Shown here in pieces: positions 1 to 8,389 of a stretch of DNA of 22,151 nt; within the stretch, counting starts at the first letter, position 1, and each line of letters starts with the position of its first letter. The position numbers and the translations under genes are program-made. The notes beneath the pieces are model-generated. The model worked only from the letters and a program-made list of their open reading frames with translations. It was not told the DNA's origin and did not search any database. The stretch is from Fragilaria crotonensis (Eukaryota; Bacillariophyta; Fragilariophyceae; Fragilariales; Fragilariaceae): contig JAKSYS010000819.1 in assembly GCA_022925895.1 (NCBI GenBank), positions 1-22,151 of the forward strand, written 5' to 3'.

Positions 1-706
1 TGCGTAGTGCAGTATAGCATGGCACACACTACATCCTACACATGCTACGCAGCACAGATCATGTCTACACGGCGAGTCGTAGCCCTACGTAATCAACAGA
101 ATTTGTGGTCTTGAACAGTTTCCACTCTTGTCTCATAGTTCGATCAGAAGCGGCGCAACGGCACCACGGTTTCGGACGAACCAAGCAAAGCACACGACAG
201 GTTGGTCACCGCGATCGCGACGGTCACCAACGAGGGAAGGCGCTTTGCACGAGACAAGTAGTCTAGTTTTAACGCACCCACCCACCCACTCCGAGCTACT
301 CCTAACTGGAAAAACTCGCACACTACCGAGGGGGGAGCACGGATACCTAGTAAGGACCCTTAGCACCACCATCCATTCCCACAGTAACTCACCTCCCAGC
401 CATGCTACGGAACTAGCGACAACTGAGGCGGGGCGATTCAGAGTCCCGCCTGCTCCCGTACTTGAGTGTACTAGTTCTACTCCGAGTAATACAAGGCTAA
501 TTATTTAGATATGTAAGATATCATCGTCATGCTGACACTCCATTTTGTCAACCTACTTGTACAGTACTACATTAGTAAATGGAACTAGTAATCCAGTACA
601 GGAGGTTCCGGAATTTTACTTCACCTGCATATAAATTCATATAGAATCTTCTGACACATGAGTTAGTTCCGGAACCCCCTACGCGGAGCCCTCTGGCTAT
701 GAAGTG
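1..706. other. Non-coding region left of the retrotransposon
   Basis: I see no convincing gene here. Open frames of 79-126 codons exist on both strands but are rich in S, T, P and R, match no family I know, and overlap one another. The only structure I can point to is an inverted pair at 600-613 and 667-680. It matches in 13 of 14 bases, and each arm contains the palindrome TTCCGGAA, with 53 bases between the arms. This could be a small foldback remnant or a hairpin. The rest is unexplained and may be the end of another, older element. Confidence 0.5.
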
Positions 707-710
707 CAAT
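707..710. repeat. Probable target-site duplication (CAAT), left copy
   Basis: The four bases CAAT just before the left LTR recur directly after the right LTR at 7094-7097. Ty1/copia integrases usually make 5-bp duplications. The fifth base differs (G on the left, A as the last LTR base on the right), so this is either a 4-bp duplication or a 5-bp one with a mutated base. Confidence 0.65.
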
Positions 711-914
711 TGTATAACTCTAGCAGCGCGATGAAACGCTGCAATGAACTTACTCAAAGAAAAGGGAAAGGTAACAGATAAAACAGATAATCCTAAGATA
801 AGTGCGATGATAATACATCGTACACACACAATCGATCTATCGCTAACGCCACACTGTAACGGCTAGTAAGTACCGTCATACCAGTCAGTACGACAGTACC
901 ACTCCACTTATTCA
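711..914 (-). repeat. 3' LTR (204 bp)
   Basis: Direct repeat of 6890-7093 with no difference found by eye. On either strand it starts with TG and ends with CA, the usual LTR termini. It contains a small hairpin (GCAGCG, 8-base loop, CGCTGC) at 723-742, near the sense-strand 3' end of the LTR. The LTR is short, which is common in copia elements. Confidence 0.93.
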
Positions 915-922
915 GTCCCCTC
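915..922 (-). other. Polypurine tract
   Basis: On the sense (minus) strand the bases touching the 3' LTR read GAGGGGAC. A G-rich purine run ending right at the LTR boundary is where plus-strand DNA synthesis is primed in LTR retroelements. The position and composition fit; the exact RNase H cut site is inferred. Confidence 0.7.
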
Positions 923-1054
923 GAACAATATCACGTCGCAGGGTAATTGTTCGCCCGCCATAAATCGACCTGGTATAGTGAAGCCACATGTCATTGCATG
1001 TCCAGGAGGTAACCGGCGCCGAATGGCGACCGATGAACCTAGGCTGTTCGTCGC

Positions 1055-4000
1055 TCAATACATAAACTTGTCGCACAATAACTCTTTCGTCACCTGAGGG
1101 AGCGGCTTGGTTAACACATCCGCCAAATTGGTCTTGCCATCTTCCTTGGTCACTCGAATGGTTCCCGCCGCCACCGCCTCTCGCGTTCTATGATAAGCAA
1201 TCGCATTGTGCTTTTTCTTCAAAGTAGATTCCGGATAAATCGCGTTCTTCGTTACTGCTTCGTTATCACAGAAAACATTCGTTGCGCCTTCTATTGGCAC
1301 TCCGAACATGCGCAACTTGTATCGCAAAGCCTCAATCAATTCCACCGAAATACGCATCGCCACAAACTCGCTTCCAAACGTTGATGTCTCGACAGTGTTC
1401 TGCCTTTTACTAAACCATAAAATAGGGGCCCTGTTTACAAATAAGAGAATTCCAGATTGCGAACGCCGCGTCACTCTGTTGCCAGCGTGATCAGCGTCAA
1501 CGAAACAGTGAGTAGATACAGCATTACCTCTGGGTTCAGGTGCGTCCCCTGGAATCGGCTCCTGTGCTCCTCGATAGAAATCATGCCAATCGCATTGCAC
1601 AAATCTCGATTCGTCGATGATAGGATGTTGTGAGTCAAACGCAAGTGTCCTCTTCGGTTTGGCCTTGAGGTACGCAAAGCAATGGTATACTTGTTGTAAA
1701 TGCCCTTCTCTCGGCGCTGCAAGGTGAGTAGAAAGCATCGAAATCTCCATAGCAATGTCAATCCTACCAAGCTCTACCGCCCATCTCAATACGCCAATCT
1801 GTTCCTGATAGTATCGCATACCCTTCAGATTCAACTCCGGTGTCGTATCTAATTCCGGCCTGTAGTTAGACTGTATTGGTGTCGTGCATCGTGATGGTAA
1901 TCGCTGTCCGGACGCATCGAGTGCGGCCTCCACATTCGCCACTGCTGCTTTGACATAATCATGTGACGACATTGTCCAACAGGTTTGTCCTCCAATCACC
2001 ATTTGTGCTAGTTGCGCTCCAAGATAATTTTCTGGCTTTTCGATCTTGTCGTCTTTCAACTTGAACGTTTCTTGGATTCCGGCCATGGTTGATTTCGGAT
2101 CATGAGAGATACAAAGGATATCATCAACATACACAAGTACCATTTCGTAATACTTGAACCCATCCGGCTTCATTGCCGGGCGAATCCAAACGTCAGGATC
2201 CGCACGCGAAGGTGTATAGCTTAAATCGTATAGTGTCTCGGCCAGGTGCGCTCGGAATGCCGCGCCACTGGTTTTGAGCCCGTAGAGAGCCTTACGCACG
2301 ATCATTACTTTACCTTCCTCAGATCCAAATTCCGGTCCGGCAATGATGTATATCTTTTCCCGGCAATCGGCAGTCAAATATGCATTCTGGATATCGCACG
2401 CTAAAATTTCGAGTTGATTCAATGAAGCAATGGTCAAGGCAATTCTTACCGAGTCACGTGACACCACGGACGAATACGTCAAGGTCGCTGGCGCTTCGGT
2501 TTCGTTACCATTCGCAACAAGTCTCGCTTTCTTTCTAAAGTTCTCGCCCATTTTGATGTCGAATATCATATGACACTTAATCTTTTGAAATCCTGGCGGT
2601 AACTCACCTGGGCTCTTCTCCCACTTTTCAAACGCTGGCCTCACATTCTTCATTTCTTTGCATATCGCTTCCCACCACAAGTGGTCACCGTTCTCTTTGT
2701 CGAATTGCAACGCTTCTTGAACTGTCTTAGGGATCTTGATGCCGAATGTATGTGTCCTTTGCCAGTATTTTGACTTGACTTTTGCAATGATTCGGTCGCG
2801 CTTCTTTAATACATCCTGCACCCACCACGCAAACGCTGGCTCATCGTCGATACGATTGGCCACAGCATATTCGGCGACGAGCACCGGGTATGATAATCTG
2901 GCGTCCTTTAATGCAATCCAGTTGGAGCTCCCGTCCTTCCATTGACAGAGCAAACTCCAACCTTGTGTTGTTTCTTTCCTTCGCCTTACGCCGTTCTTCA
3001 TGATAACAAATGCATCCTCTTTGTCTATCGCTGTCTCGTTTCGCTTGTAATCAATAATGTCATCGAGTAGTAAGTGCTTGTTTCCCTCTTCGTCAATCTG
3101 TGAATATAAACTTTGTGCAATCAGGTTAGCGGTCAATGATTGTTCACGCCGTCTGGAAATTCGACCGCGTATGCGCGTGTCGAGCAAAGGGTTGTCTGCA
3201 GCCATACCAATTGGTCGGCCTTCCGCGTCCCTTAGTCGCTTTGTAACTTTACCGTATTGTACTCTTCCTTCCTCATCCGCTACCGCTATCTCCTTATTCA
3301 AGTACTGATCGCCAATCGTGTCTGGTGTAAAATCAGCGTCTGCCTCCGGGACATCGGGGTCATTCACAATCTGCCCATGTTCATCCCCGAATTGATCGTC
3401 ACCGTCATCTGTATATCCATCCCAATCTTGAAGTTGCATCTCATTTTCGTCCCCTTGTATGATATGATTGTCCTCCTTGAGCATTTCGTTAATTCGGTCG
3501 GTGTATTCTTTGCTCCTTTCTTTCACTTCTGTTGTCGCTAATTCCAGATTCGTGACTCTCTGAACTGTTGTTCTTGAGATCACTCGACCATTCGCTGTTA
3601 AAACCCAATAGGACATAAGATTACCGATTCGATGGGACACTCCAAGCCATCTCCCGAACATATTGTCGCCGACTCCGGCGTTGTCCTTGTACCACACCCA
3701 ATCGTAGAAGGTGAAGTCGAGATACTCTGAGATGTCGGGCGTCTCGCCCGTTACTTCTTCCATCGGTGTTCGGCCGTCAAGAGAAAATGAGGAGTTTGCA
3801 GTTAAAGACATTACCTCGCACACCCATACTATACCATAGTCCCAGAGTCGTCTCGGGACTTTCTGTTTCACCATCAGTCTAAACCATCGCCTCTTTACCT
3901 CTCTTATTACTGATTCCGCTCGATTCTGCTGAGGCCTTCCAGGTTCGCTGACGTGATGTTCAATTTCATACTTCCTGATGTTTCTCATGAAGTCAGTGTT

Positions 4001-5128
4001 AGCACCTACTTGCTCGCTTGCACCATCAGATGTTAACCTTTCGGGCACTCCGAAGTCTCTGATGAACTGACGTAACGCTTTTCCTGCCTTCGCCTTGCTT
4101 TCCATGGGGTACGCTTTGACAAATTGATGTTCGTTCGCAAATATTTGAGCACAAGTGTTGTTAGACACAGACTTACAACGTCCAAACAATGTGTCCGTAT
4201 AAAATTTAGGACCTCTCAGTTTCTTTTGATGATACATTCGGTCAGTTCTGTAACGCCGACTCAATGGTAATATCGCTGATCTTGCACCTCGCTGTGTTGT
4301 TACTTTGATCGTTTGTTTCGCCTGATTCAATCCAATTGCCCATCGCTCGCTTAATTGTTCACTAGATATCATTGGATGCCGCTCGTTAGACCGAAATGTT
4401 TTCCTCGATTCCACGTCTATCGCCTTGATGTTACGTTTCTGTGGCAATAATTCCGCCATTCGGTTGGCACTGAAAACCGAGGAAATTTGTTTCAATCCTG
4501 GCACCATATCGTCACCGATGTCACGGATGTTCATTTCCGCCTCCGCAGTTCGTATCGCTGAAAGACGAACGGAATGCGGATCCCATTCGGTGTCGAGTGT
4601 TAGATGAATATGAGGATACTTATCCATTTCTTGTTGTGAAGGTACCGTGGTTTCAAAGTATATATTTGTGCCATGAGTGAGTAGTGGTATTGTTAAACCA
4701 TCGATGTTGATCGACAGCGGCGCAGAGTCAAAGGGGTTGTCTTGAACATGAGTGCCAGCGTAGCGCAACTGATTGGGGTTGATAAGAGAGTTTGTGAGAG
4801 TGTCCCCAAACCATAGCGCTTCATTGATAACAATGATGAATACTTCGCCGGTTTCTTGGTCTGTGTATGCGGTGGCCGCCGTCACAATTGGGATGTTACG
4901 CTGTGGTTCATAAGCTTGCGCATTGTAAGGTGCAACGTCACACACACGTCCTGTATAGTGTAAGATAATGAAGTTTGAACCGAGTGCACACGTGTCTGCA
5001 TGTGTATCGAGTTCGTTTCGCGCTGTGTTAGTAGTGATGTCAGATATAGATGCAAGGGATTTAATGCTTGAATTTTGGAGTCTGCGTGCGGATGTGCGGT
5101 ATGCTGCTACGCAGCTACACGCTGACAT
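1055..5128 (-). CDS. pol: Copia pol polyprotein (protease, integrase, chromodomain-like, RT, RNase H)
   Basis: Open for 1,357 residues from ATG 5128. Near residues 41-50 a DTHADTCALG motif stands where copia proteases have D-[ST]-G-A. The integrase core shows D312, D368 and E405, with 36 residues between the last two (DDE type). No HHCC zinc finger is visible before it. Residues about 555-600 are acidic. Residues about 722-755 look like a chromodomain, with W724, W730 and W737 placed like cage or core aromatics. Reverse transcriptase has D912 in ACDIQNAY and the YVDD box at 1000-1003. RNase H shows D1211, E1254 and D1288. All catalytic residues of integrase, RT and RNase H are present and there is no internal stop. 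The ATG is only the first Met after an in-frame TGA at 5138-5140, so the natural product may be a longer gag-pol. The enzymes would copy element RNA to DNA and integrate it. Confidence 0.93.
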   Translation of the reverse strand: MSACSCVAAYRTSARRLQNSSIKSLASISDITTNTARNELDTHADTCALGSNFIILHYTGRVCDVAPYNAQAYEPQRNIPIVTAATAYTDQETGEVFIIVINEALWFGDTLTNSLINPNQLRYAGTHVQDNPFDSAPLSINIDGLTIPLLTHGTNIYFETTVPSQQEMDKYPHIHLTLDTEWDPHSVRLSAIRTAEAEMNIRDIGDDMVPGLKQISSVFSANRMAELLPQKRNIKAIDVESRKTFRSNERHPMISSEQLSERWAIGLNQAKQTIKVTTQRGARSAILPLSRRYRTDRMYHQKKLRGPKFYTDTLFGRCKSVSNNTCAQIFANEHQFVKAYPMESKAKAGKALRQFIRDFGVPERLTSDGASEQVGANTDFMRNIRKYEIEHHVSEPGRPQQNRAESVIREVKRRWFRLMVKQKVPRRLWDYGIVWVCEVMSLTANSSFSLDGRTPMEEVTGETPDISEYLDFTFYDWVWYKDNAGVGDNMFGRWLGVSHRIGNLMSYWVLTANGRVISRTTVQRVTNLELATTEVKERSKEYTDRINEMLKEDNHIIQGDENEMQLQDWDGYTDDGDDQFGDEHGQIVNDPDVPEADADFTPDTIGDQYLNKEIAVADEEGRVQYGKVTKRLRDAEGRPIGMAADNPLLDTRIRGRISRRREQSLTANLIAQSLYSQIDEEGNKHLLLDDIIDYKRNETAIDKEDAFVIMKNGVRRRKETTQGWSLLCQWKDGSSNWIALKDARLSYPVLVAEYAVANRIDDEPAFAWWVQDVLKKRDRIIAKVKSKYWQRTHTFGIKIPKTVQEALQFDKENGDHLWWEAICKEMKNVRPAFEKWEKSPGELPPGFQKIKCHMIFDIKMGENFRKKARLVANGNETEAPATLTYSSVVSRDSVRIALTIASLNQLEILACDIQNAYLTADCREKIYIIAGPEFGSEEGKVMIVRKALYGLKTSGAAFRAHLAETLYDLSYTPSRADPDVWIRPAMKPDGFKYYEMVLVYVDDILCISHDPKSTMAGIQETFKLKDDKIEKPENYLGAQLAQMVIGGQTCWTMSSHDYVKAAVANVEAALDASGQRLPSRCTTPIQSNYRPELDTTPELNLKGMRYYQEQIGVLRWAVELGRIDIAMEISMLSTHLAAPREGHLQQVYHCFAYLKAKPKRTLAFDSQHPIIDESRFVQCDWHDFYRGAQEPIPGDAPEPRGNAVSTHCFVDADHAGNRVTRRSQSGILLFVNRAPILWFSKRQNTVETSTFGSEFVAMRISVELIEALRYKLRMFGVPIEGATNVFCDNEAVTKNAIYPESTLKKKHNAIAYHRTREAVAAGTIRVTKEDGKTNLADVLTKPLPQVTKELLCDKFMY

Positions 5129-5137
5129 CGCTGCGAG

Positions 5138-5494
5138 TCACTCTGAGTTCTTCTGTCGCTTCGCTCCTTCTCGTCCACCAAAAGCATTGCCTGCTTGATT
5201 AGATTTCTGAGGTGTTTCCACCTTTTCCGTAGCGTCGTCCGATTCGCTTACTTTTTGTAACGAACTGATTAACGCAGTGGTCAATTGCTTGGTTGTTAAT
5301 TCGGATATGTTGCGTTTGGATCCACCTTGTTCACCCTTTTTGTCGCGCTCCTTGCGAATCTTGTCACGTTCTTCGTACGACAATTTCTCCCACTCCGCCG
5401 CAGAGTAATATCCGGTACTAGCTTTATTGTTGCTGCCGCCACGGCCACTGCGCCCGCCACGCCCGCGCCCGCCTGTCCGACCACCGCGACCACC
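5138..5494 (-). pseudogene. Gag C-terminal / linker segment between two in-frame TGA codons
   Basis: Reading on from the gag stop in the same frame gives 118 further sense codons before the next TGA at 5138-5140. They start with an arginine-glycine (RGG) stretch of about 20 residues that continues the GRG repeat ending gag. A charged stretch with EWEKLSYEERDKIRKERDKK follows, and then a polar tail. It has no good start codon of its own and clearly belongs to gag: the RGG box is cut in the middle by the stop. The basic RGG region probably does the nucleic-acid binding that CCHC zinc knuckles do in other gags. It would be translated only by readthrough, or it marks a nonsense mutation. I call it an interrupted segment, not an independent gene. 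Confidence 0.75.
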
Positions 5495-6586
5495 TCAACC
5501 GCGGCCACCGGTACTGTTACCGCGACCGTCGCCAGTGCCCACAGCGCTGATCTTACGCGCTAGTTGATAATCAGAGGTTTGGGAAATCTCTGCGTTAAGG
5601 TGATTAGCTGCCACCGTAAACGTAACGCCAACGGTGTTAAGCTGATAGCGTAGTTGAGCGACAGCCGCGCCCAACGTGGTTGCCTGCACTTTCGACAAAA
5701 GTTCATCCACTTTGGCCCTTTCAGTCAAGGGTTCGTTCTCATCTTCGAAGATGGTAAACATCTTTTGTAGCGAGTCCAAAAACTTGTTAAAAGGTAACGC
5801 TCGCTCTGTTTTATAGTGCAGTGAAGCCTGCAGGCGCTTCGCATCCGCGATACGCCGAGTGGAATTGCCTTCACCGGCATAATGCCTGCGCAAAGCAATC
5901 ATGTCTCGACGCCCATCCTGGTACCTTGCTATGTTGCGGATCCAATTCTCCGTATTCTCACCCTGTAAAAACCCAACAAGCAGATTATGGACGCGCCTGG
6001 CATCGGCAATGTAATATTGCCCCGTCAATGGTGCCCTGTTGATCATACGATCATTGAAGTTTGCATATATCAATCCCTCAGCGGGAAACTCTTCATCCCG
6101 GACGATGTATGACAGTGGAATGCCACTCACGCCTGGGATCACCGATAGATAATTAATAAACGACTTTTCCCACTCTGGCCACTTACGCTCATCTTTAAAC
6201 TTGCCAGGGTTGGCCGCCTTTGTGTTTGTGTCCACGAGGTCGATGTCTGACTTCCGGATCTGAGCCAAGCTCAGCGCTTCGAATAATGCTGGCTCGTTAA
6301 AGTCCTCATGGGAAGGAACATCGTTTGCTCTGAATCGATCCTGAACCCAATGCATCACCCCAGTCAACTTCTTCGTCCTTCCAAGGCCAAAAACAATACG
6401 TCCTTGAGCCACGGAACGCTTTCCAAACTCATCTGCCATGTCACGGATATCCTTCTCAACTAAGTAACGGAAATCCTCGAACTCAGCGAGTCCTGCTTCC
6501 ATGACTCCGTTAATTTCATCCGCGTTAAAGCCAATCATCTGGAGGACAAACGGAATGCCCTCGATCGCAACAATCGCTTCAGCCAT
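5495..6586 (-). CDS. gag: Copia gag capsid-like protein
   Basis: 363 residues from ATG 6586, the first gene after the 5' LTR and a leader of about 300 bases. No enzyme motif is visible. The protein is helical in character with scattered W and F residues. Middle segments such as KWPEWEKSFINYLS and a long charged helical stretch at about 255-310 fit the capsid region of copia gags (UBN2/Retrotran_gag type, from family knowledge). It ends in a glycine- and arginine-rich tail at TGA 5495-5497. There is no CCHC zinc knuckle. The RGG tail resumes in frame after the stop, so the full gag may be about 480 residues. It would form the virus-like particle that packages element RNA. The assignment rests on position and character rather than a diagnostic motif. 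Confidence 0.85.
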   Translation of the reverse strand: MAEAIVAIEGIPFVLQMIGFNADEINGVMEAGLAEFEDFRYLVEKDIRDMADEFGKRSVAQGRIVFGLGRTKKLTGVMHWVQDRFRANDVPSHEDFNEPALFEALSLAQIRKSDIDLVDTNTKAANPGKFKDERKWPEWEKSFINYLSVIPGVSGIPLSYIVRDEEFPAEGLIYANFNDRMINRAPLTGQYYIADARRVHNLLVGFLQGENTENWIRNIARYQDGRRDMIALRRHYAGEGNSTRRIADAKRLQASLHYKTERALPFNKFLDSLQKMFTIFEDENEPLTERAKVDELLSKVQATTLGAAVAQLRYQLNTVGVTFTVAANHLNAEISQTSDYQLARKISAVGTGDGRGNSTGGRG

Positions 6587-6869
6587 TATACTGAGAAATC
6601 CAATTACATGGATGGGTTAGTTATACACGTGTGGGCTCACGCTTCATCGCTATTGCCATCTCAAGGTGATCAGCCTCTCGAGGCCGCTAGCTCGCTTTGA
6701 ATGCAAGGAGGATACCCTCATGCGTTCACCGAGTGGCGTGTCTCGTGCCCAAGGTTGATCGTCATCAACGTAAACGAGAATGCGAACGCCAACGACTTCA
6801 AATCGTTAAATCAAATGTTACAGCACGCTCTCACTCTCGCTGTTGCCCATACTGTTGCCCATGCTGATA

Positions 6870-6889
6870 CAGCATTGGGTCTGATAAAC
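6870..6889 (-). other. Primer-binding region, possibly for a half-tRNA
   Basis: The bases directly inside the 5' LTR are where a tRNA primer must pair. They do not read as the plant-type TGGTATCAGAGC complement of the initiator-Met tRNA 3' end. On the plus strand (the sense of the primer) they read like a tRNA anticodon arm cut off at the LTR: TGGGT, loop CTGATAA, then AC. T33 and a GAT anticodon are in register and two stem pairs are still present. Drosophila copia is known to prime from an internally cleaved tRNA half, so the same may happen here. The tRNA identity (Ile-GAT by anticodon) is inference. Just beyond lies a 12-base tandem pair at 6840-6863. Confidence 0.45.
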
Positions 6890-7093
6890 TGTATAACTCT
6901 AGCAGCGCGATGAAACGCTGCAATGAACTTACTCAAAGAAAAGGGAAAGGTAACAGATAAAACAGATAATCCTAAGATAAGTGCGATGATAATACATCGT
7001 ACACACACAATCGATCTATCGCTAACGCCACACTGTAACGGCTAGTAAGTACCGTCATACCAGTCAGTACGACAGTACCACTCCACTTATTCA
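6890..7093 (-). repeat. 5' LTR (204 bp)
   Basis: Matches the repeat at 711-914 base for base by eye and has the same TG...CA ends. As the 5' LTR in sense orientation it should hold the element's promoter. I see no unambiguous TATA box. The most AT-rich stretch is near plus-strand 6948-6975. Confidence 0.93.
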
Positions 7094-7097
7094 CAAT
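7094..7097. repeat. Probable target-site duplication (CAAT), right copy
   Basis: Same four bases as 707-710, directly flanking the right LTR. The pair supports a single intact insertion event rather than recombination between elements. Confidence 0.65.
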
Positions 7098-7177
7098 GCT
7101 GTCGTCCCGCTGTTAAAATGTTGTCCGATCAAACCATTTGTGTTTCAACGCCGTTTCTCTTTCACAAAAAGGAAGAA

Positions 7178-7213
7178 ACGAGCGCAATCATCATCCGTTA
7201 GAATTGCGCTCGT
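7178..7213. repeat. Perfect 11-bp hairpin downstream of the CreA-like gene
   Basis: ACGAGCGCAAT at 7178-7188 and its exact reverse complement at 7203-7213 enclose a 14-base loop. The hairpin lies about 95 bases past the stop codon of the minus-strand gene that ends at 7307, so it may fall in that gene's 3' UTR or mRNA 3'-end region. No function can be assigned from sequence alone. Confidence 0.6.
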
Positions 7214-7306
7214 CCTAAATGAATACTCTCAAGAGCGATAACGCATCTACCAAATTAAGCAACCACCGGGGTAGAGAACCTACCATACTCCGAACGAACC
7301 ACCCTC

Positions 7307-8098
7307 CTAATCCAAATTCACCGCACAAATCGACGATTTGAATCGACTCTTGTTGGAATCTTCATTCTTATCCAATCTCGTATTGAAACTCACATACACA
7401 ACAGTATTCTTCTCCTTATCATAAATACGTTGCACACGCAACGTTTTGAAAAGAAGCGATTTGGATTCTTCAAAGACTTGTTCGCCCTGTGGCGATGTAT
7501 TGATATTGTCGGCAATTGCAATCGGTTGGGTGGTCGTTCGGGCACACCCGACGCTTGCATACGATGGATCATTGAAAAAATCCTTACTCAACCGTTCCGT
7601 CAGAGGACGCTGAAAGTTACTAATGTAGAGTGTCACTCCTCGGACCTGGTAATACAGAGGTGGTATTAGAAAAAGATGTAGAGAAACATGATGTGCCATT
7701 TTCTTTGTGAGTAACATGCAATGCAGGGCAAGGAATATGAATTGCAATGGGCACCTGTTATCCTTGCTGCTAACGGAACAAACTCAACGTACCTTGGGAT
7801 CATCAAAGGATTCGACATTGAGTGTATCCTTAAAGACGAGTCCCGAACCGGCTATTTGCCCAATGAGTCTGGATTCTGATGCCGTGGCCGGAGGCGGTGC
7901 CAGAACAAGCGTTCCAATGGTCAACGCGGTCAAGGTCGCCATGAATGATTTCTGCAGATTTTGACAAACATTATAATTCTTGTTCTCATTGATACCTCGG
8001 CATTGTTTGGTGTTTGCAGCGGGCAAGAATGGGAATGAAAATGACGAGCATGGGTTTAACGCAACGATTAGTAGGAGGAGAGACTTGATGCGCAACAT
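7307..8098 (-). CDS. CreA-family protein, predicted plastid / thylakoid lumen, two exons
   Basis: CDS is complement(7307..7645, 7793..8098), 214 residues. The 147-bp phase-0 intron has donor AAG|GTACGT and acceptor ACCAG|GTC. Joining the exons gives ESFDDPK|VRGVTLYIS, the core motif of the CreA family (E. coli CreA, function unknown). Other CreA marks are the DPSYASVGCARTT segment and, near the C-terminus, KSLLFKTLRVQRIYDKEKNT. The N-terminus has a signal peptide (residues 1-19) and then SSF at 18-20, an ASAFAP-like plastid import site. After a short transit region a second hydrophobic stretch (about 53-68) ends at ATA (71-73) before SES, a lumen-type cleavage site. No twin arginine is visible. 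The likely route is therefore plastid, then thylakoid lumen by Sec. I chose Met 8098 because it starts the hydrophobic signal; an in-frame ATG 42 bases upstream is possible. The family call is strong; the location is inferred. Confidence 0.88.
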
Positions 8099-8389
8099 AG
8101 TACTCAGGCTGTGATTCGAGTGTCGGAAAGATTTGTGCATCCGACGTCGAAAATCCCCAAAATACAAAAAACCAATTGGATACTCCGTACATGGGAATAC
8201 GTACTAGTACCTGGTACCCACATACAGAAAAACATATTGAATGAATACGCGGAGCTCAGTGGACTGACATGTGTGTACTTCGTACGTCGGTACATATGCC
8301 TTGTACGGTTGTTCCACGTATCATGTTTTCATGTGCTACCAGTGGCTATCATACTATGACATACCAGGTACCGGTATGTAGTACTCTGA
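8099..8389. promoter_or_regulatory. Upstream region of the CreA-like gene, GTAC-rich
   Basis: No gene seen. This is the 5' flank of the minus-strand CreA-like gene. GTAC occurs 11 times within about 200 bases, including palindromes GGTACC and CGTACG. The promoter of the CreA-like gene probably lies here, but I can identify no specific element. Confidence 0.4.

Larger units (their letters stand above)
711..7093 (-). mobile_element. Ty1/copia LTR retrotransposon (CoDi-like), full length
   Basis: A complete 6,383-bp element read on the minus strand. Its order is 5' LTR (6890-7093), primer-binding region, gag, pol, polypurine tract, 3' LTR (711-914). Integrase lies before reverse transcriptase in pol, which defines Ty1/copia (Pseudoviridae-type) rather than gypsy. 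The two LTRs look identical over 204 bases by eye, which implies a recent insertion. Gag, the linker and pol lie in one frame (1,844 codons from 6586 to 1055), broken by TGA at 5495-5497 and TGA at 5138-5140. The pol style resembles the CoDi elements of diatoms: a DTHADT-type protease, no visible HHCC finger before integrase, and a chromodomain-like segment. The lineage assignment is from family knowledge; the structure is seen directly. Confidence 0.93.

Noticed and set aside
128-508. 126-codon plus-strand frame near the window start
   Set aside because: Low-complexity S/T/P/R-rich composition, no family resemblance, no supporting context, overlapped by frames on the other strand.
572-829. 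Hydrophobic minus-strand frame starting in the LTR, also present at 6811-7008
   Set aside because: Both copies are the same LTR sequence read in one frame and diverge exactly at the LTR edge. It is a by-product of the repeat.
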